Source of the DNA: Clostridium sulfidigenes
GTDB lineage: Bacteria; Bacillota; Clostridia; Clostridiales; Clostridiaceae
Length of the DNA stretch: 64,000 nucleotides
Direction of reading: 5' to 3'
NCBI RefSeq assembly: GCF_000732635.1
Contig: NZ_JPMD01000017.1
Location: forward strand, 1-64,000
Shown here: in pieces, positions 18,043-28,100 of the stretch
Layout of the letters: each line of letters opens with the position of its first letter
Numbering within the stretch: position 1 is the stretch's first letter
Notes under the pieces: model-generated
The model's input: the letters and a program-made list of their open reading frames with translations, nothing else
What the model was told of the DNA's origin: nothing
Database searches by the model: none
Program-made: the position numbers and the translations under genes

Positions 18043-20031
18043 CTACTTACTTACTTTAAAATGATTAATTAATTGCGATAAATCATGACAAGATTGTGAT
18101 AATTCTTCAGAGTGTTGTGCTATACTTCCAAATACAACGCTTTGTTCATCTATAGAAGCACTAACTTCTTCAACGGTAGATGCATTCTGTTGTGCATTAT
18201 TTGAAATGTCTTCTACTCCACCTAAGATATTTCCACTATAGTTATTAATATCTTCTGTTCTATGACTTGTTTCTCTTATTAATTCAACTATTTCTTGTAA
18301 CTCATCATTAATAGAATTAAAAGATTGTTCTGTACTTAATACAGCATTTGCAGTTTCTTTGTTTATATCATTAGCATAAAGTATTGCACTTTTCACATTA
18401 TTAGTTTCTTTATTTATATTAGTTAAAGATTCCTTAATCTTATTTGTTGCATCACTAGATTGCTCTGCTAATTTTCTAACTTCTTCTGCTACCACAGCAA
18501 ATCCTTTTCCAGCATCTCCAGCTCTGGCTGCTTCTATACTTGCATTAAGAGCTAGTAAGTTAGTTTGATCAGATATATTAGTTATCATATCGATAACCTT
18601 ATCTATTTCTTGTAGCTTGTAAACTAATCCCTGGAATATGTCATTTACCTTATTAAGTTCAGTAGTGTTTTCATTAATTTTTATATTTAAATTACTTACA
18701 TTTTCTAAGCCTAATTCTGATGCTGCTGTAGAAGAATTGGATAGTTCATTCATTTTATTGATAATATTATTAATATCTTCAATGGATTCATTAAGTTTTT
18801 CTACCTTGTCTACTATACCTACAATAGTCTCTGCTTGATTTGAGGTATCTCTAGCTATTTCTGCAACTGCAGCATTTATCTCTTCTGTTGAAGCTGTAGT
18901 TTCTTCTGATATAGCACTTAGATTTTCACTAGCACTATTGATTTGATATATAGATTTTTGTACATTAGATACTATATTGTTAATATCCTTAACCATGCTA
19001 TTGAAATTATTAGTTACTTGTCCAATTTCATCCTTCAATTTAGATTTTATATCTACTGTTAAATCACCTTCTGCTACTAACTTTGCTTCCTTGGATAACT
19101 TAACTAAAGGATTAGATATTCTTTTTATAAGTATAAATAATATTATAGCTAATACTAGCATCACTACAAAAGTTATAGCCATAGTAAAATTATTAATTTC
19201 AATTATGCTAGCTTGCATATCTTTCTCATTATATACAGCTCCTACTTTCCAATTGAAGTTTGGTATAGTATAGTAATATACTTCTAAATCTTCCTTACCT
19301 TCATTAAATTTATAAGAACCTGATTCTGATTTGAAGATCTCACCAAACATAGGTTGCTCTTTTAGGTTTTCATTAATTAATTTTGGATGGTATAGTGCAA
19401 CTCCTTCATTACTAACTAAAAACGCATAACCTTTGTATCCTACATTATGCTCTTTAACATTGTTTAAAGAGTTTTCTAGAGATAAGTCAACAGCTAATAC
19501 GCCCTTTACTTTTCCATTTTCAACTATAGCTTTTGCTGCTGTAATTACTGGAACATTATTGTCGGCATCAATATATGGTTCTGTCCATATTACATCTTCT
19601 GGACTTTCTGATGCCTTTATGTACCATTCTCTTTGGGTTACATCATAGTCTGCTGGCACTTCCCATGTAGGTTCTGCAAGCATACTTTTATCTTGAAATC
19701 CTACATATATGCTTAATATCTGTGAGTTAGATTCAGTATAATTCTTAAATAATGATGATACCTCTTCTAAAGCTACAGAATCCTTAAGCACTTCCTTATT
19801 AAAAGCACTTTCTTCTCCAATTAATTTTAAATCTTTTTCATACTGTAATAGCTCCTTTTCAAAGGACTTTCCTAATTCTGCTACTACTGTAGTTCCTCTT
19901 TCACTTGTATCTTCTTTAAGATTTTGTTTCATTATTATAGTAGTTGTTAATTGAGTTGTTAACATTCCAACTAACACTATGCCTACTATAAACACAGTCA
20001 TTTTAGTTCCTAAACGCTTAAACTTAAACAT
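18043..20031 (-). CDS. Methyl-accepting chemotaxis protein
   Basis: 662-residue transmembrane chemoreceptor. Membrane segment near residues 10-32, an extracellular dCache-type sensor (about 38-275, with [12 protein letters not shown]), a second membrane segment near 280-302, HAMP to about 355, and a long cytoplasmic coiled coil. The signalling tip is at about 505-545 ([15 protein letters not shown], then [15 protein letters not shown]), where the MCP is recognised by CheA/CheW. A dCache domain often binds amino acids or organic acids, but the ligand here cannot be told. Single-gene unit. Confidence 0.93.
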   Translation of the reverse strand: MFKFKRLGTKMTVFIVGIVLVGMLTTQLTTTIIMKQNLKEDTSERGTTVVAELGKSFEKELLQYEKDLKLIGEESAFNKEVLKDSVALEEVSSLFKNYTESNSQILSIYVGFQDKSMLAEPTWEVPADYDVTQREWYIKASESPEDVIWTEPYIDADNNVPVITAAKAIVENGKVKGVLAVDLSLENSLNNVKEHNVGYKGYAFLVSNEGVALYHPKLINENLKEQPMFGEIFKSESGSYKFNEGKEDLEVYYYTIPNFNWKVGAVYNEKDMQASIIEINNFTMAITFVVMLVLAIILFILIKRISNPLVKLSKEAKLVAEGDLTVDIKSKLKDEIGQVTNNFNSMVKDINNIVSNVQKSIYQINSASENLSAISEETTASTEEINAAVAEIARDTSNQAETIVGIVDKVEKLNESIEDINNIINKMNELSNSSTAASELGLENVSNLNIKINENTTELNKVNDIFQGLVYKLQEIDKVIDMITNISDQTNLLALNASIEAARAGDAGKGFAVVAEEVRKLAEQSSDATNKIKESLTNINKETNNVKSAILYANDINKETANAVLSTEQSFNSINDELQEIVELIRETSHRTEDINNYSGNILGGVEDISNNAQQNASTVEEVSASIDEQSVVFGSIAQHSEELSQSCHDLSQLINHFKVSK

Positions 20032-20381
20032 AATTCTCCCCCTATAATTAATTCCAGTCTTACATATAAGTCATTGCTACTCAACACATACAATTTTACT
20101 TTTTATATATTATTTTTTTTCTACAAGCATATATTTCATATCCATCTCCTTTCTTAGTCTAATTTTAAACTTCTTCAATATTCTATAATATATAACTATA
20201 TTAAAATTAAATAGTAATGTTATTAATAAAAATATATAATTTTTTTTTGTTTATTAAAGGTTACACAATTATAATCGTATCAACGGAGTTATAATAAACA
20301 CTTTAGTAAAAAAAAACATCCTATGTATACGCAAAAAAACTATTAATATGTAGAATATTAACAGTTTTTGTAATATGTTGA
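20032..20381. other. Leader/intergenic region upstream of the chemoreceptor
   Basis: About 350 bp without an assigned gene. It carries a possible 9-codon peptide on the minus strand (20110-20139) with an AAAGGAG site, and the azoreductase terminator at its far end. No clear SigD-type (TAAA-N15-GCCGATAT) promoter was found. Confidence 0.35.
20335..20369 (-). terminator. Terminator of the azoreductase gene
   Basis: On the minus strand AAAAACTGTTAATAT pairs with ATATTAATAGTTTTT, with one mismatch, and runs into a further U tract, 13 bp past the stop codon. Confidence 0.75.
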
Positions 20382-21032
20382 TTATTTTTCCCAAATTTCT
20401 TCTATAAGTTTATTTACTTCTTTGTTAGCCTCTTCTATAGCTTCTCTTCTTTCTTCTTCAGTAAAACCTGTTCCATCCACCAATAGTTCCTCAAATTTCT
20501 TAATTCCTATATACTTCATTATATCTCTTACATAATCAAGTCCTTTATTAAAAATAGACCTTAACATCCATGGAATAGGTGCTCCTGATGATTGGATATA
20601 TACCATAGCCCTTGGTTTGTCATTTAATAGTCCTTCCATTTTGTTTTCTGATATTTTTATAGTTTTTCCATCCATAACTATACAATCAATATATTCCTTT
20701 AATGGAGCTGGAAAGGAAAGACTCCACATCGGCGCTGCTATTACATATAAGTCAGCTTCTTTGAATTGATCCACAAGTTTTACAATTTTATGAACTTCTT
20801 CTTGTTGTTTTTCATTCAACTTACTAAAATCTTCTTCCTTAATCATACAATTTCTTTTTTCAAAGTATTCGTACTCAAGTCTAGGTATGTGACACTGATA
20901 AAGGTCTAATTCTTCTAGAATAAACTCCTTATGATTTTCTAAAAATTTATTTACAAATGTTCTACCTACTGTTTTACTAGCAGATAACTCTTCTGGTTTA
21001 GAGTTTACAGTTATATACAATAACTTCTTCAT
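20382..21032 (-). CDS. FMN-dependent NADH-azoreductase / quinone reductase-like flavoprotein
   Basis: 216 residues, flavodoxin-like fold of the AzoR/NAD(P)H quinone reductase family (MKKLLYITVNSKPEELSAS at the start; APMWSLSFPAPLKEYID near 100-116 for FMN and dimer contacts). It reduces azo dyes or quinones with NADH; the physiological substrate is unknown. An in-frame GTG lies nine bases further upstream, but it overlaps the AGAGGTG ribosome site, so ATG at 21032 is chosen. Monocistronic, with its own terminator. Confidence 0.85.
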   Translation of the reverse strand: MKKLLYITVNSKPEELSASKTVGRTFVNKFLENHKEFILEELDLYQCHIPRLEYEYFEKRNCMIKEEDFSKLNEKQQEEVHKIVKLVDQFKEADLYVIAAPMWSLSFPAPLKEYIDCIVMDGKTIKISENKMEGLLNDKPRAMVYIQSSGAPIPWMLRSIFNKGLDYVRDIMKYIGIKKFEELLVDGTGFTEEERREAIEEANKEVNKLIEEIWEK

Positions 21033-21111
21033 AAATTTCACCTCTATAATTATTAATATTGCTATTCTTTGCTTTAAAGCTTAAAATATTCATAACTATT
21101 TAGGGGAATAT

Positions 21112-21156
21112 AAAAAAATACAGGGATACTTCAAATATACTTTGAAGTATCCCTGT
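21112..21156 (-). terminator. Terminator of the rubredoxin-reductase gene
   Basis: On the minus strand ACAGGGATACTTCAAA and TTTGAAGTATCCCTGT form a perfect 16-bp stem with a short loop, followed by ATTTTTTTA. Confidence 0.88.
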
Positions 21157-21159
21157 AAA

Positions 21160-22020
21160 CTACATTTTTGATAAGTCAGCAGATGGACCAAACATTTCAT
21201 AATTTATATAATGCTCTGACACTCCCATTGCCTTTAAAGCATCATATATCATTTTCATAAACCCTAAAGGTCCGCAGAAATAAAATTCTTCATCCTTGGA
21301 TAGATTTTTTTCAATCCATTCCTTAGTTAAATATCCTTCAAATTGATAATCTTCTCCAAGTTTATCATTGTCTAATGGCTTACTATAGAAAAATTCTACG
21401 TCTACATTATCATATTTTTTAGCTAAATCCCTTAGCTCATTTTTAAAAGTATGAACATTTGAATTTATAACTGCTTGAATAAATTTTACCTTTCGTCCTT
21501 CTTCTATAGCCTTATAAAGCATAGACATCATAGGCGTTATTCCAATTCCACCACTTATAAGCACTAAGGGTTTATTGTTATCCTTTAATATAAATTCACC
21601 TAATGGTTCTGTTATTTCTACTTCATCATTTACATTTATATTATCATGAAGATATCTGGAAATTAATCCTTTATCTTCTCTCTTAACACTTATTCTATAA
21701 AAATCTTCTCCTGGCTTCATAGATAAGGAATATTGTCTAACCTCACTAGATTTATCCCCTTCAGTTATTGGTTTTATAGAAATAAATTGTCCAGCTTTAT
21801 GTTTTTTTAAAACTTTTTTATCTACAGAAGCTAAATAAAAAGATGTAACTACATCGTTTTCTTTAACCTTATTAAGCACTTTAAATTTACTAAACAAATT
21901 ACTTTCCTTCAATTCTTCAAACATCTCTGATCCCACGCCACAGACTGGACAAACAAAATCACTTGGTAATTTTTCACCTTCATATATGTATCCACATACT
22001 TTGCAAATAAATTTTTTCAT
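21160..22020 (-). CDS. Rubredoxin / flavodoxin-reductase fusion
   Basis: 286 residues. A rubredoxin domain at 1-40 has iron ligands C6, C9, C24 and C27 (CKVCG and CPVCG). A ferredoxin-NAD(P)+ reductase module follows: FAD-binding RQYSLSM near 97, the nucleotide-binding [12 protein letters not shown] near 156, and FYFCGP near 247. Electrons would flow NAD(P)H to FAD to the attached rubredoxin, probably feeding oxygen- or peroxide-reducing enzymes. A more upstream in-frame ATG overlaps the GGAGG site, so ATG at 22020 is preferred. No acceptor gene (rubrerythrin, FprA) lies next to it. Confidence 0.88.
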   Translation of the reverse strand: MKKFICKVCGYIYEGEKLPSDFVCPVCGVGSEMFEELKESNLFSKFKVLNKVKENDVVTSFYLASVDKKVLKKHKAGQFISIKPITEGDKSSEVRQYSLSMKPGEDFYRISVKREDKGLISRYLHDNINVNDEVEITEPLGEFILKDNNKPLVLISGGIGITPMMSMLYKAIEEGRKVKFIQAVINSNVHTFKNELRDLAKKYDNVDVEFFYSKPLDNDKLGEDYQFEGYLTKEWIEKNLSKDEEFYFCGPLGFMKMIYDALKAMGVSEHYINYEMFGPSADLSKM

Positions 22021-22122
22021 GTTGAATTCCTCCATATATACCCTATATTATAACTGTAATTTTCCTTATAGCTATATACATATAGTATTACTAACTCATA
22101 AATTAGTCAATAATAGCTATTA

Positions 22123-22644
22123 TTAAACAATAACTTCAACATCGCATTCCTTTGCAATATTAGTATATAAATCCAATACTTTATCTGCCTTATAAAAACA
22201 TGGAAATTTTTTATTATAGTTACCCCATATAGTAAATGGGTATTTTGTGAAATATACAGTACAGAATAGAACTTCTCTAGTACTTAATCTAGTTATAAAT
22301 GGTATGATGTCTTTAGTTAACTTAAAATAAATTGTGTCTCCCTGTAAAGTGTCCTTAATACTTTCCATTATTTCTTTATCTTTTTCTTCCAATAACCCTA
22401 TTAGTCTTTCTTTATCTTCTTTTTCTAAAGTAGAAAAATATAAATCTACAAAGGAGTTATCCTCACCATTTAATATTATAACTTCCTCCATAAATTTAAT
22501 TATATTTTCTTCAGCATCCTCTAAAGTTTTGCTTTTTAACATTGCACTCTTATAATTATTAAATCCTTCATTAATGTTGTTAAATCTTATATTAACTATT
22601 TCTTTAAACTTATTCTCATTTACTGGATGTAATAAATTATTCAT
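22123..22644 (-). CDS. Hypothetical protein
   Basis: 173 residues, soluble, mostly helical in the first 110 residues (rich in Glu, Lys and Leu) and more aromatic near the C-terminus, with three Cys (two near 140-150, one near 167). AAGGGGAT stands seven bases before the ATG, so the gene is real. I do not recognise the family. It lies behind the tspO promoter region and before the rubredoxin-reductase gene on the same strand; no functional link can be drawn. Confidence 0.6.
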   Translation of the reverse strand: MNNLLHPVNENKFKEIVNIRFNNINEGFNNYKSAMLKSKTLEDAEENIIKFMEEVIILNGEDNSFVDLYFSTLEKEDKERLIGLLEEKDKEIMESIKDTLQGDTIYFKLTKDIIPFITRLSTREVLFCTVYFTKYPFTIWGNYNKKFPCFYKADKVLDLYTNIAKECDVEVIV

Positions 22645-22814
22645 CTTAATCCCCTTCTATAATATGAGTTTCACTCACAAATAAATATTATGTAATTATA
22701 TCTAAAATATATTCATAATAATATGATTATTATATAAGTACTAATTTATAATAGTTTTAATATACTTTATATGAACTCTAAATTTAAATTCTATAGCATT
22801 AAGGAGGTGAAAAT

Positions 22815-23294
22815 ATGTCAAATATATCTACCATTAAATTAAAACCATTAATAATTAGTTTAATACTCAGTTTAGGAACCGGATTTCTCTCTTCACTGCT
22901 TACAAGAAATAGTAGAGAAGTTTATGCTAATCTTATAAAGCCTAATTTAGCGCCTCCAGCTATTGTCTTTCCAATTGTGTGGACTATTCTTTTTATACTT
23001 ATGGGTATTTCTGCCTATATAGTTTATGAATCAAATTCTCCATATAAAGAATATAGTCTTAAACTTTATATAGTTCAACTGATAGTCAACTTCTTTTGGT
23101 CTATAATATTTTTCAACTTAAATCAATTTACCTTTGCTTTCATTTGGATTTTAGTATTGATAGTATTAGTTTCCTTTATGATATTTAATTTTTATAAGAT
23201 AAATAAATGTGCTGCATATTTACAGATACCATATCTTTTATGGCTAATATTTGCTGCGTACTTAAATTATAATATAATTCTTTTAAACATTTAA
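22815..23294 (+). CDS. tspO: TspO/MBR family tryptophan-rich sensory protein
   Basis: 159 residues with five membrane helices, the usual TspO length. Family motifs are seen: GTGFLSSL near 20, the Pro/aromatic loop KPNLAPPAIVFPIVWTILF near 42-60, and the FFWSIIFF helix. TspO proteins bind porphyrins and other hydrophobic ligands and modulate tetrapyrrole or stress responses; the function in anaerobes is unclear. AAGGAGGTGAAAAT precedes the ATG. Confidence 0.9.
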   Translation: MSNISTIKLKPLIISLILSLGTGFLSSLLTRNSREVYANLIKPNLAPPAIVFPIVWTILFILMGISAYIVYESNSPYKEYSLKLYIVQLIVNFFWSIIFFNLNQFTFAFIWILVLIVLVSFMIFNFYKINKCAAYLQIPYLLWLIFAAYLNYNIILLNI

Positions 23295-23408
23295 ATATAT
23301 TCAAATTTTAATTGCTACTTGCTACCACTCTATTATTTTACATTACATCACTTTGGAACTTATTACGCAAGAACAAATAAGATTAAATATAAATATTTTC
23401 TCACAAAA

Positions 23409-23443
23409 CAAGGAATACCATATAAGAGTATTCCTTATTTTGT
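23409..23443. terminator. Bidirectional terminator
   Basis: AAGGAATAC and GTATTCCTT form a 9-bp stem, extendable by ACA/TGT at the base, with U-rich flanks on both strands. It separates tspO from the convergent hypothetical gene. Nothing else is seen in 23295-23520. Confidence 0.75.
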
Positions 23444-23520
23444 ATTTTCCCTAAGTTTCAAATTAAAAATAAATCCTATGTATTTCTTATTGAAATTCTA
23501 CTAAAAAATCTCTTTTTATT

Positions 23521-24105
23521 TTACAAACTTCCACCTAACTGAGAAAATACGATTTCTTTGGTATTGCCATCAAAATCTTTTCTTATAAGTACATCTCTTT
23601 CATCACATATATATCTTGCATTTTCCTTTTCTAAAATATCCTTAAGAATTTTATCATAATCCTTAGGAAAGTAAAATTTCATAAGGGGAGCTATTATATT
23701 TTTATTACTTGAGAAATCACAATAATTTACATAGTCTCCTCTTAGGGTTATATTACACCAAGTTGAATTCTCCGTAATTAATACATCATAGTGCTTAAGC
23801 CCCCTTAAGTCTGAGCTATATATTAGAGAGCCCTGGTAATATTCTTTAAAAGAAAATTTCTCCTTTAAAAATTTAAAGTCTTGTAAAAAATTATCTGTAG
23901 AGCCCTCTTTACTATTATATTTATCTGTAGAAATTTCAAATTTATCTGAGGCACTTTTTATATAAATATGAGGTCCCTTTACATTTATGGAGAACCCAAA
24001 GACCTTTCTCAGTACCTCGAAGGGTATCCCCGTTTTCCCCTCATTATCTATTATTAATTGGTTTAAAGATAAAACTACATATTCATCTCCATTTTTATCT
24101 GCCAC
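23521..24105 (-). CDS. Hypothetical protein
   Basis: 194 residues with no signal peptide or membrane segment. It has alternating hydrophobic and polar stretches suggesting a mixed alpha/beta fold and a Trp-Cys pair (STWCNITL, near 115). It starts with GTG behind a G-rich GGGGCGAGG site. I do not recognise the family. It lies downstream of cysK on the same strand but past that gene's terminator, so it is probably a separate unit. Confidence 0.6.
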   Translation of the reverse strand: MADKNGDEYVVLSLNQLIIDNEGKTGIPFEVLRKVFGFSINVKGPHIYIKSASDKFEISTDKYNSKEGSTDNFLQDFKFLKEKFSFKEYYQGSLIYSSDLRGLKHYDVLITENSTWCNITLRGDYVNYCDFSSNKNIIAPLMKFYFPKDYDKILKDILEKENARYICDERDVLIRKDFDGNTKEIVFSQLGGSL

Positions 24106-24211
24106 TAGACCTCGCCCCTAACATTTAATTTAACTATTATCATTTATTTCTATATATAATGTTATATTAAATATTATTTCAATACAATATGAATTATTTA
24201 AATTTCAATTA

Positions 24212-24242
24212 ACAAAAAGAAGGGTATAAATTTTTTCCCTTC
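24212..24242 (-). terminator. Terminator of cysE-cysK
   Basis: On the minus strand GAAGGG, an A/T-rich loop and CCCTTC are followed by TTTTTG, right after the cysK stop. Confidence 0.75.
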
Positions 24243-24260
24243 TCCTTAACTAGTTATACT

Positions 24261-25190
24261 CTATATAAAGTTTGGAATTGATAAATATCTTTCTCCAGTA
24301 TCTGGTAATAAAACAACTATAGTTTTCCCTTCATTTTCTGGCTTAAGAGCTAATTCTGTAGCTGCTTTTAATGCAGCTCCTGAAGATATTCCAACTAACA
24401 CTCCTTCAGTTTTTGTTAGTTCCTTAATTGTATCAAAAGCATCATCATTAGATACTTTTACGATTTCATCATAAACTTCTTTATTTAAAGTCTCTGGAAT
24501 AAATCCAGCACCTATTCCTTGAATTTTATGAGGTCCTGCTTTACCCTCTGATAACACAGGTGAATCTTCTGGTTCTACTGCTACAACTGACACCTTTGAA
24601 TTTTTTGACTTTAAGAATTCACCCGTTCCAGTTATAGTCCCCCCTGTTCCAACTCCAGCTACAAAAATATCTACTTCACCATCAGTATCTTCCCAAATTT
24701 CTGGTCCTGTAGTTGCTTTATGAATTGCTGGATTAGCTTGATTTACAAATTGTCCGGGAATAAATGAATTTGGAATTTCACCAGCTAACTCTTCAGCCTT
24801 AGCTATTGCTCCCTTCATTCCTTTAGCACCTTCTGTTAAAACAATCTCAGCTCCATAAGCCTTCATCAAGTTTCTTCTTTCAATACTCATAGTTTCTGGC
24901 ATCACTAATTTAATTTTATATCCTCTTGCTGATGCCACTGAAGCAAGCCCTATCCCAGTATTTCCACTAGTTGGTTCAATAATAACGGAATCTTCATTTA
25001 AAATTCCTCTAGCCTCTGCATCATCAATCATTGCCTTTGCAATTCTATCCTTTACACTTCCTGCTGGGTTGAAATATTCTAATTTTGCAACTATAGTTGC
25101 TTTTAAATTATGCTTTTTATTATAATTTGAAAGCTCTAGCAATGGTGTATTTCCTATTAATTCTGTTAAACTCCTATAAATCTTTTTCAT
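24261..25190 (-). CDS. cysK: Cysteine synthase (O-acetylserine sulfhydrylase)
   Basis: 309 residues, PLP-dependent enzyme that makes cysteine from O-acetylserine and sulfide. The PLP lysine lies in [10 protein letters not shown] (near 46), the substrate loop in [11 protein letters not shown] (near 72-82), and the phosphate-binding loop in [12 protein letters not shown] (near 180-191). GGAGG precedes the ATG. It follows cysE by 36 bp within a Cys T-box operon, so it would be made when charged tRNA-Cys is scarce. All motifs are intact although cysE is frameshifted. Confidence 0.95.
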   Translation of the reverse strand: MKKIYRSLTELIGNTPLLELSNYNKKHNLKATIVAKLEYFNPAGSVKDRIAKAMIDDAEARGILNEDSVIIEPTSGNTGIGLASVASARGYKIKLVMPETMSIERRNLMKAYGAEIVLTEGAKGMKGAIAKAEELAGEIPNSFIPGQFVNQANPAIHKATTGPEIWEDTDGEVDIFVAGVGTGGTITGTGEFLKSKNSKVSVVAVEPEDSPVLSEGKAGPHKIQGIGAGFIPETLNKEVYDEIVKVSNDDAFDTIKELTKTEGVLVGISSGAALKAATELALKPENEGKTIVVLLPDTGERYLSIPNFI

Positions 25191-25226
25191 GAGTAATTCC
25201 TCCCTATATTTTATTAAAATTTAATA

Positions 25227-25749
25227 TTATTTTTTATTTAAAGGTTTTGCAGCTATTCCTACTACAGTTGAATTTTCTTCTGTAGATTGCAGTACTACTG
25301 AGTTAGCTCCTATTTTGGTTCCTTTACCAATATATATATTTCCTAGAACCTTAGCACCAGCTCCAATAATTACATCCTCTCCTATAGTTGGATGCCGTTT
25401 TCCCTTTTCATTACCCGTTCCACCAAGTGTAACTCCATGATACATAGTTACATTATCTTTAATTTCTGCTGTTTCACCAATTACCACCCCCATTCCATGA
25501 TCAATAAATAAACCTCTTCCTATTTTAGCTCCTGGATGTATTTCTATACCTGTAATAAATCTACTGATATTTGAAATAAATCTTGCTAAAAAGAATAATT
25601 TTTTTTCTATATAAAAAATTAGATATTCTATAAAATATAAGAGACTTTATGTGAGGATATAATAAAAATATCTCAATCCTACTTCTAGCTGCAGGATCTC
25701 TTGGAAAAACTGAGTCTATATCATATTTAAGCGATTTTAAAAAGTTCAT
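25227..25749 (-). pseudogene. cysE: Serine O-acetyltransferase, frameshifted in a poly-A tract
   Basis: Two adjacent reading frames together encode a full serine acetyltransferase: the N-terminal part (DIDSVFPRDPAARSR) to about codon 50, then the left-handed beta-helix catalytic part ([16 protein letters not shown] and [19 protein letters not shown]). The frame is lost at an A8 run (minus strand, 25599-25606); with A7 the text continues smoothly ([12 protein letters not shown], then [11 protein letters not shown]) to give 173 residues. ATG 25749 has GGAGG before it. Either a sequencing error, a true knockout, or a slippage-controlled gene. The product acetylates serine for CysK. Confidence 0.85.
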
Positions 25750-25857
25750 AATATATTTCCTCCATAAAATTTTCAATTGTAAAACTATAAATCAACAATA
25801 TACTTATTTTTAATCTAAATAATTAACTTCATACTATATTTAAGCTATTTTAGAGAT

Positions 25858-26128
25858 AAAAAAAAACGCCTCTAAGATAAACTTAGAGACGGATAATATC
25901 CGCGGTTCCACTCTATTTGGTAAAAAAATAACCCCACTCTTCAAGTACTATCATACTCTATTAATATAACGGTTAAAACCGCGATAGCCTACTTAATTCG
26001 GTATCGTACTCCAAAGGGCACTTCATATATAATTCCAATAAATATCCTTTCAGCTAATGGATATTCTCTCTGAATCTTCATTAAATATTACTTTCCTTCT
26101 TCGATGTATTTGTATATTTAAATTATTA
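25858..26128 (-). ncRNA. T-box leader, cysteine specifier
   Basis: On the minus strand the T-box sequence AGAGTGGAACCGCGG (near 25900-25914) is followed by a terminator (TCTCTAAG/CTTAGAGG and TTTTTTTTT, 25858-25892). Stem I elements GAGAG, GCTGAAAGG and GGAGTAC are present. The specifier codon after GAAG is TGC (plus coordinates 26018-26020), that is Cys, which matches the cysE-cysK operon behind it. Confidence 0.92.
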
Positions 26129-26134
26129 TATTTT

Positions 26135-26163
26135 ATTATATGCACATAAATGAAAAATGTCAA
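26135..26163 (-). promoter_or_regulatory. Sigma-A promoter of the Cys T-box operon
   Basis: TTGACA (26158-26163, minus), exactly 17 bp, and TATAAT (26135-26140). Consensus boxes, only 22 bp from the end of the group II intron. Confidence 0.88.
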
Positions 26164-26185
26164 CTAGTTTATAAAAAATTTTAAA

Positions 26186-28100
26186 ATCGAGTAGGAGGAA
26201 AATAATTATTTTATTTTCCGTCCTCTCACACCACCGTGCGTACCGTTCGGTACACGGCGGTTCAATAGAATTACCTATATCTTAAATAACTTTCAGTTAA
26301 TGTTATAAACCCTTGTTCTTTTAGGTAATTGTTAGATAATGTTCTTGCTAAAATAGGGCTGTTGGAGATTCTCCAATAGCCTTTTCTTGTGTTTGCATAT
26401 TCCCACGCTTTGAAGCTATCTAATCCTAATTTAACTAGATTATCATGTTTTGTTTTAATTTTCTTCCATTGCTTCCAATAGCATAGGCGTAGCCTTCGTC
26501 TTAGCCATTCATCTAGACTTATAAGAGTACTTTTCATATCTGCTAACTTAAAGTAATTAATCCAACCAATTATTATTTGTCTTAATTTTACTGCACGATA
26601 TTCCATGCTCATTGCATTGCTTCGCCCAGTAATTTTCTTAAGCGTAGCTTTTAATTTCTCAATGGATTTACTGTGTACTCTTATTCCCATCTCATTTTTC
26701 TTGTTATAAAATGAGAATCCTAAATACTTTAACTTCCACGGTCTATCGACCTTACTTTTGTCCTTATTCACTTTGAGTTTCAAATCCTCTTCTATGAATT
26801 TTGTGATACTATGCATTACTCTTTCTGCAGCCTTCTTTGATTTAACATATATATTACAATCATCAGCATATCTACAGAAATTTAATCCTCGTTTTGCTAG
26901 TTCTTTATCAAGTTCATTTAACATGATATTGCTAAGCAATGGAGATAAATTACCTCCTTGAGGTACGCCTTTCTCCGTAGTATTTACTGCTCCGTTCATC
27001 ATCACACCTGCTTGTAGATATTTTCTTATTAGAGAAATTACCCTAATATCTTTAACCTCTTTATAAACTAAGCCTATTAGCTTATCATGGTTTACAGTAT
27101 CAAAGTATTTCTCTAAATCTATATCAACAGCCCACTTATATCCATTATCCATGTACTGTTTACATTTTAGAATTGCTTGATGAGCGCTTCTATTTGGTCT
27201 AAATCCATAACTATTCTCAGAAAACTTCTCTTCAAATATTGGGATTAGCACTTGAGCAATGGCTTGTTGTATCACTCGGTCAACTATCGTTGGAATTCCC
27301 AGTGGACGCTTCTTACCATCTGATTTTGGAATTTCTACACGTCTAACTGGATTTGGTTTATAGCTACCATCCAATATAGATTGCCTAAGGCTATCGCCAT
27401 TTTCTTTTAAGTATTGTAGAAGTTCATCTACTTTCATACCATCAATACCATGACTTCCTTTGTTAGCTTTAACTCTTTTAAAGGCTTGATTTAGATTGTT
27501 TCTATCTATAATCTTCTCTAGCAATCCATTGGAGTATTTAATTTCGGCGTCTTGTCGCTTTTCTAACGTCAATGAAATGCTAGGCGCTCCTACATACTCT
27601 TCGAGTTCCACTCTATCCTTCTGTAGGTAACCTTCTCTATGAAGTTGTCTGCTTTCATCACATTTCTTTGTGTTCTTCAAAGTTTCAAAACCTCCTATCG
27701 TTCAGTCCTTCCACTCGCTTTCGCGATTAGCGAGAGTACTATGACCTCTGCTGACTTCTTAGACTTCAGCTATGTATCACTACATAGGTTATTGCTTCAA
27801 AATTCATTTCCACAATGTATATCTAAGACCTCCCCAGGTAAGAACGTAATCTTTCTCTCCATCTATCTGCCACATTTACATTACCTATTTTCGAGTAGTT
27901 ATTGGGCTTTAGTTTGACTAGCAACTTTACCCATAGGTACTGCCTTACATGTGGTTTCTGTTCGTCAGACCAGAGATTTGCCGCCGACTTCCTTCAGATT
28001 CCATCTCACGGTGGACACCCTTGTCTTAAGCTATACACTTACCACTACTAGGTCGTGTTAGGGACTTTCACCCTTAAGATTACGCCCATGCTGGGCGCAC
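26186..28100 (-). mobile_element. Complete group IIC intron
   Basis: About 1.9 kb on the minus strand. The 5' end GTGCGCCCAGC begins at 28100. A structured 5' half with GAAAGTCCCTAAC and GGTGTCCACCG follows, then the maturase ORF in the domain IV position. A domain V-like hairpin (ACCGCCGTG with CACGGTGGT, about 26228-26262) and a domain VI stem (GGAAAATAA with TTATTTTCC) precede the 3' end CTACTCGAT at 26186. The insertion point is directly behind a rho-independent terminator hairpin (28108-28139), the known preference of class C introns. It looks intact and possibly mobile. Confidence 0.9.
26271..27680 (-). CDS. ltrA: Group II intron reverse transcriptase/maturase
   Basis: 469 residues. 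An N-terminal extension is followed by the RT fingers/palm (KANKGSHGIDGM near 70, IPKSDGKKRPLGIPT near 118, YGFRPNRSAHQAI near 155), the catalytic YADD near 262, and the maturase X domain ending in ANTRKGYWR near 436. There is no HNH endonuclease domain, as usual for class C introns, which prime from nicked or replicating DNA. It resembles the Geobacillus GsI-IIC enzyme in motif order. The TTG start follows AGGAGG. It splices and mobilises its host intron. Confidence 0.93.
   Translation of the reverse strand: MKNTKKCDESRQLHREGYLQKDRVELEEYVGAPSISLTLEKRQDAEIKYSNGLLEKIIDRNNLNQAFKRVKANKGSHGIDGMKVDELLQYLKENGDSLRQSILDGSYKPNPVRRVEIPKSDGKKRPLGIPTIVDRVIQQAIAQVLIPIFEEKFSENSYGFRPNRSAHQAILKCKQYMDNGYKWAVDIDLEKYFDTVNHDKLIGLVYKEVKDIRVISLIRKYLQAGVMMNGAVNTTEKGVPQGGNLSPLLSNIMLNELDKELAKRGLNFCRYADDCNIYVKSKKAAERVMHSITKFIEEDLKLKVNKDKSKVDRPWKLKYLGFSFYNKKNEMGIRVHSKSIEKLKATLKKITGRSNAMSMEYRAVKLRQIIIGWINYFKLADMKSTLISLDEWLRRRLRLCYWKQWKKIKTKHDNLVKLGLDSFKAWEYANTRKGYWRISNSPILARTLSNNYLKEQGFITLTESYLRYR

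Noticed and set aside
25858-26128. Considered a second coding gene or tRNA in the region between cysE and the intron
   Set aside because: The conserved T-box sequence, specifier TGC and terminator explain the whole stretch.
27639-27917. Plus-strand ORF in the group II intron 5' half
   Set aside because: It crosses structured intron RNA and the maturase start; no independent support.
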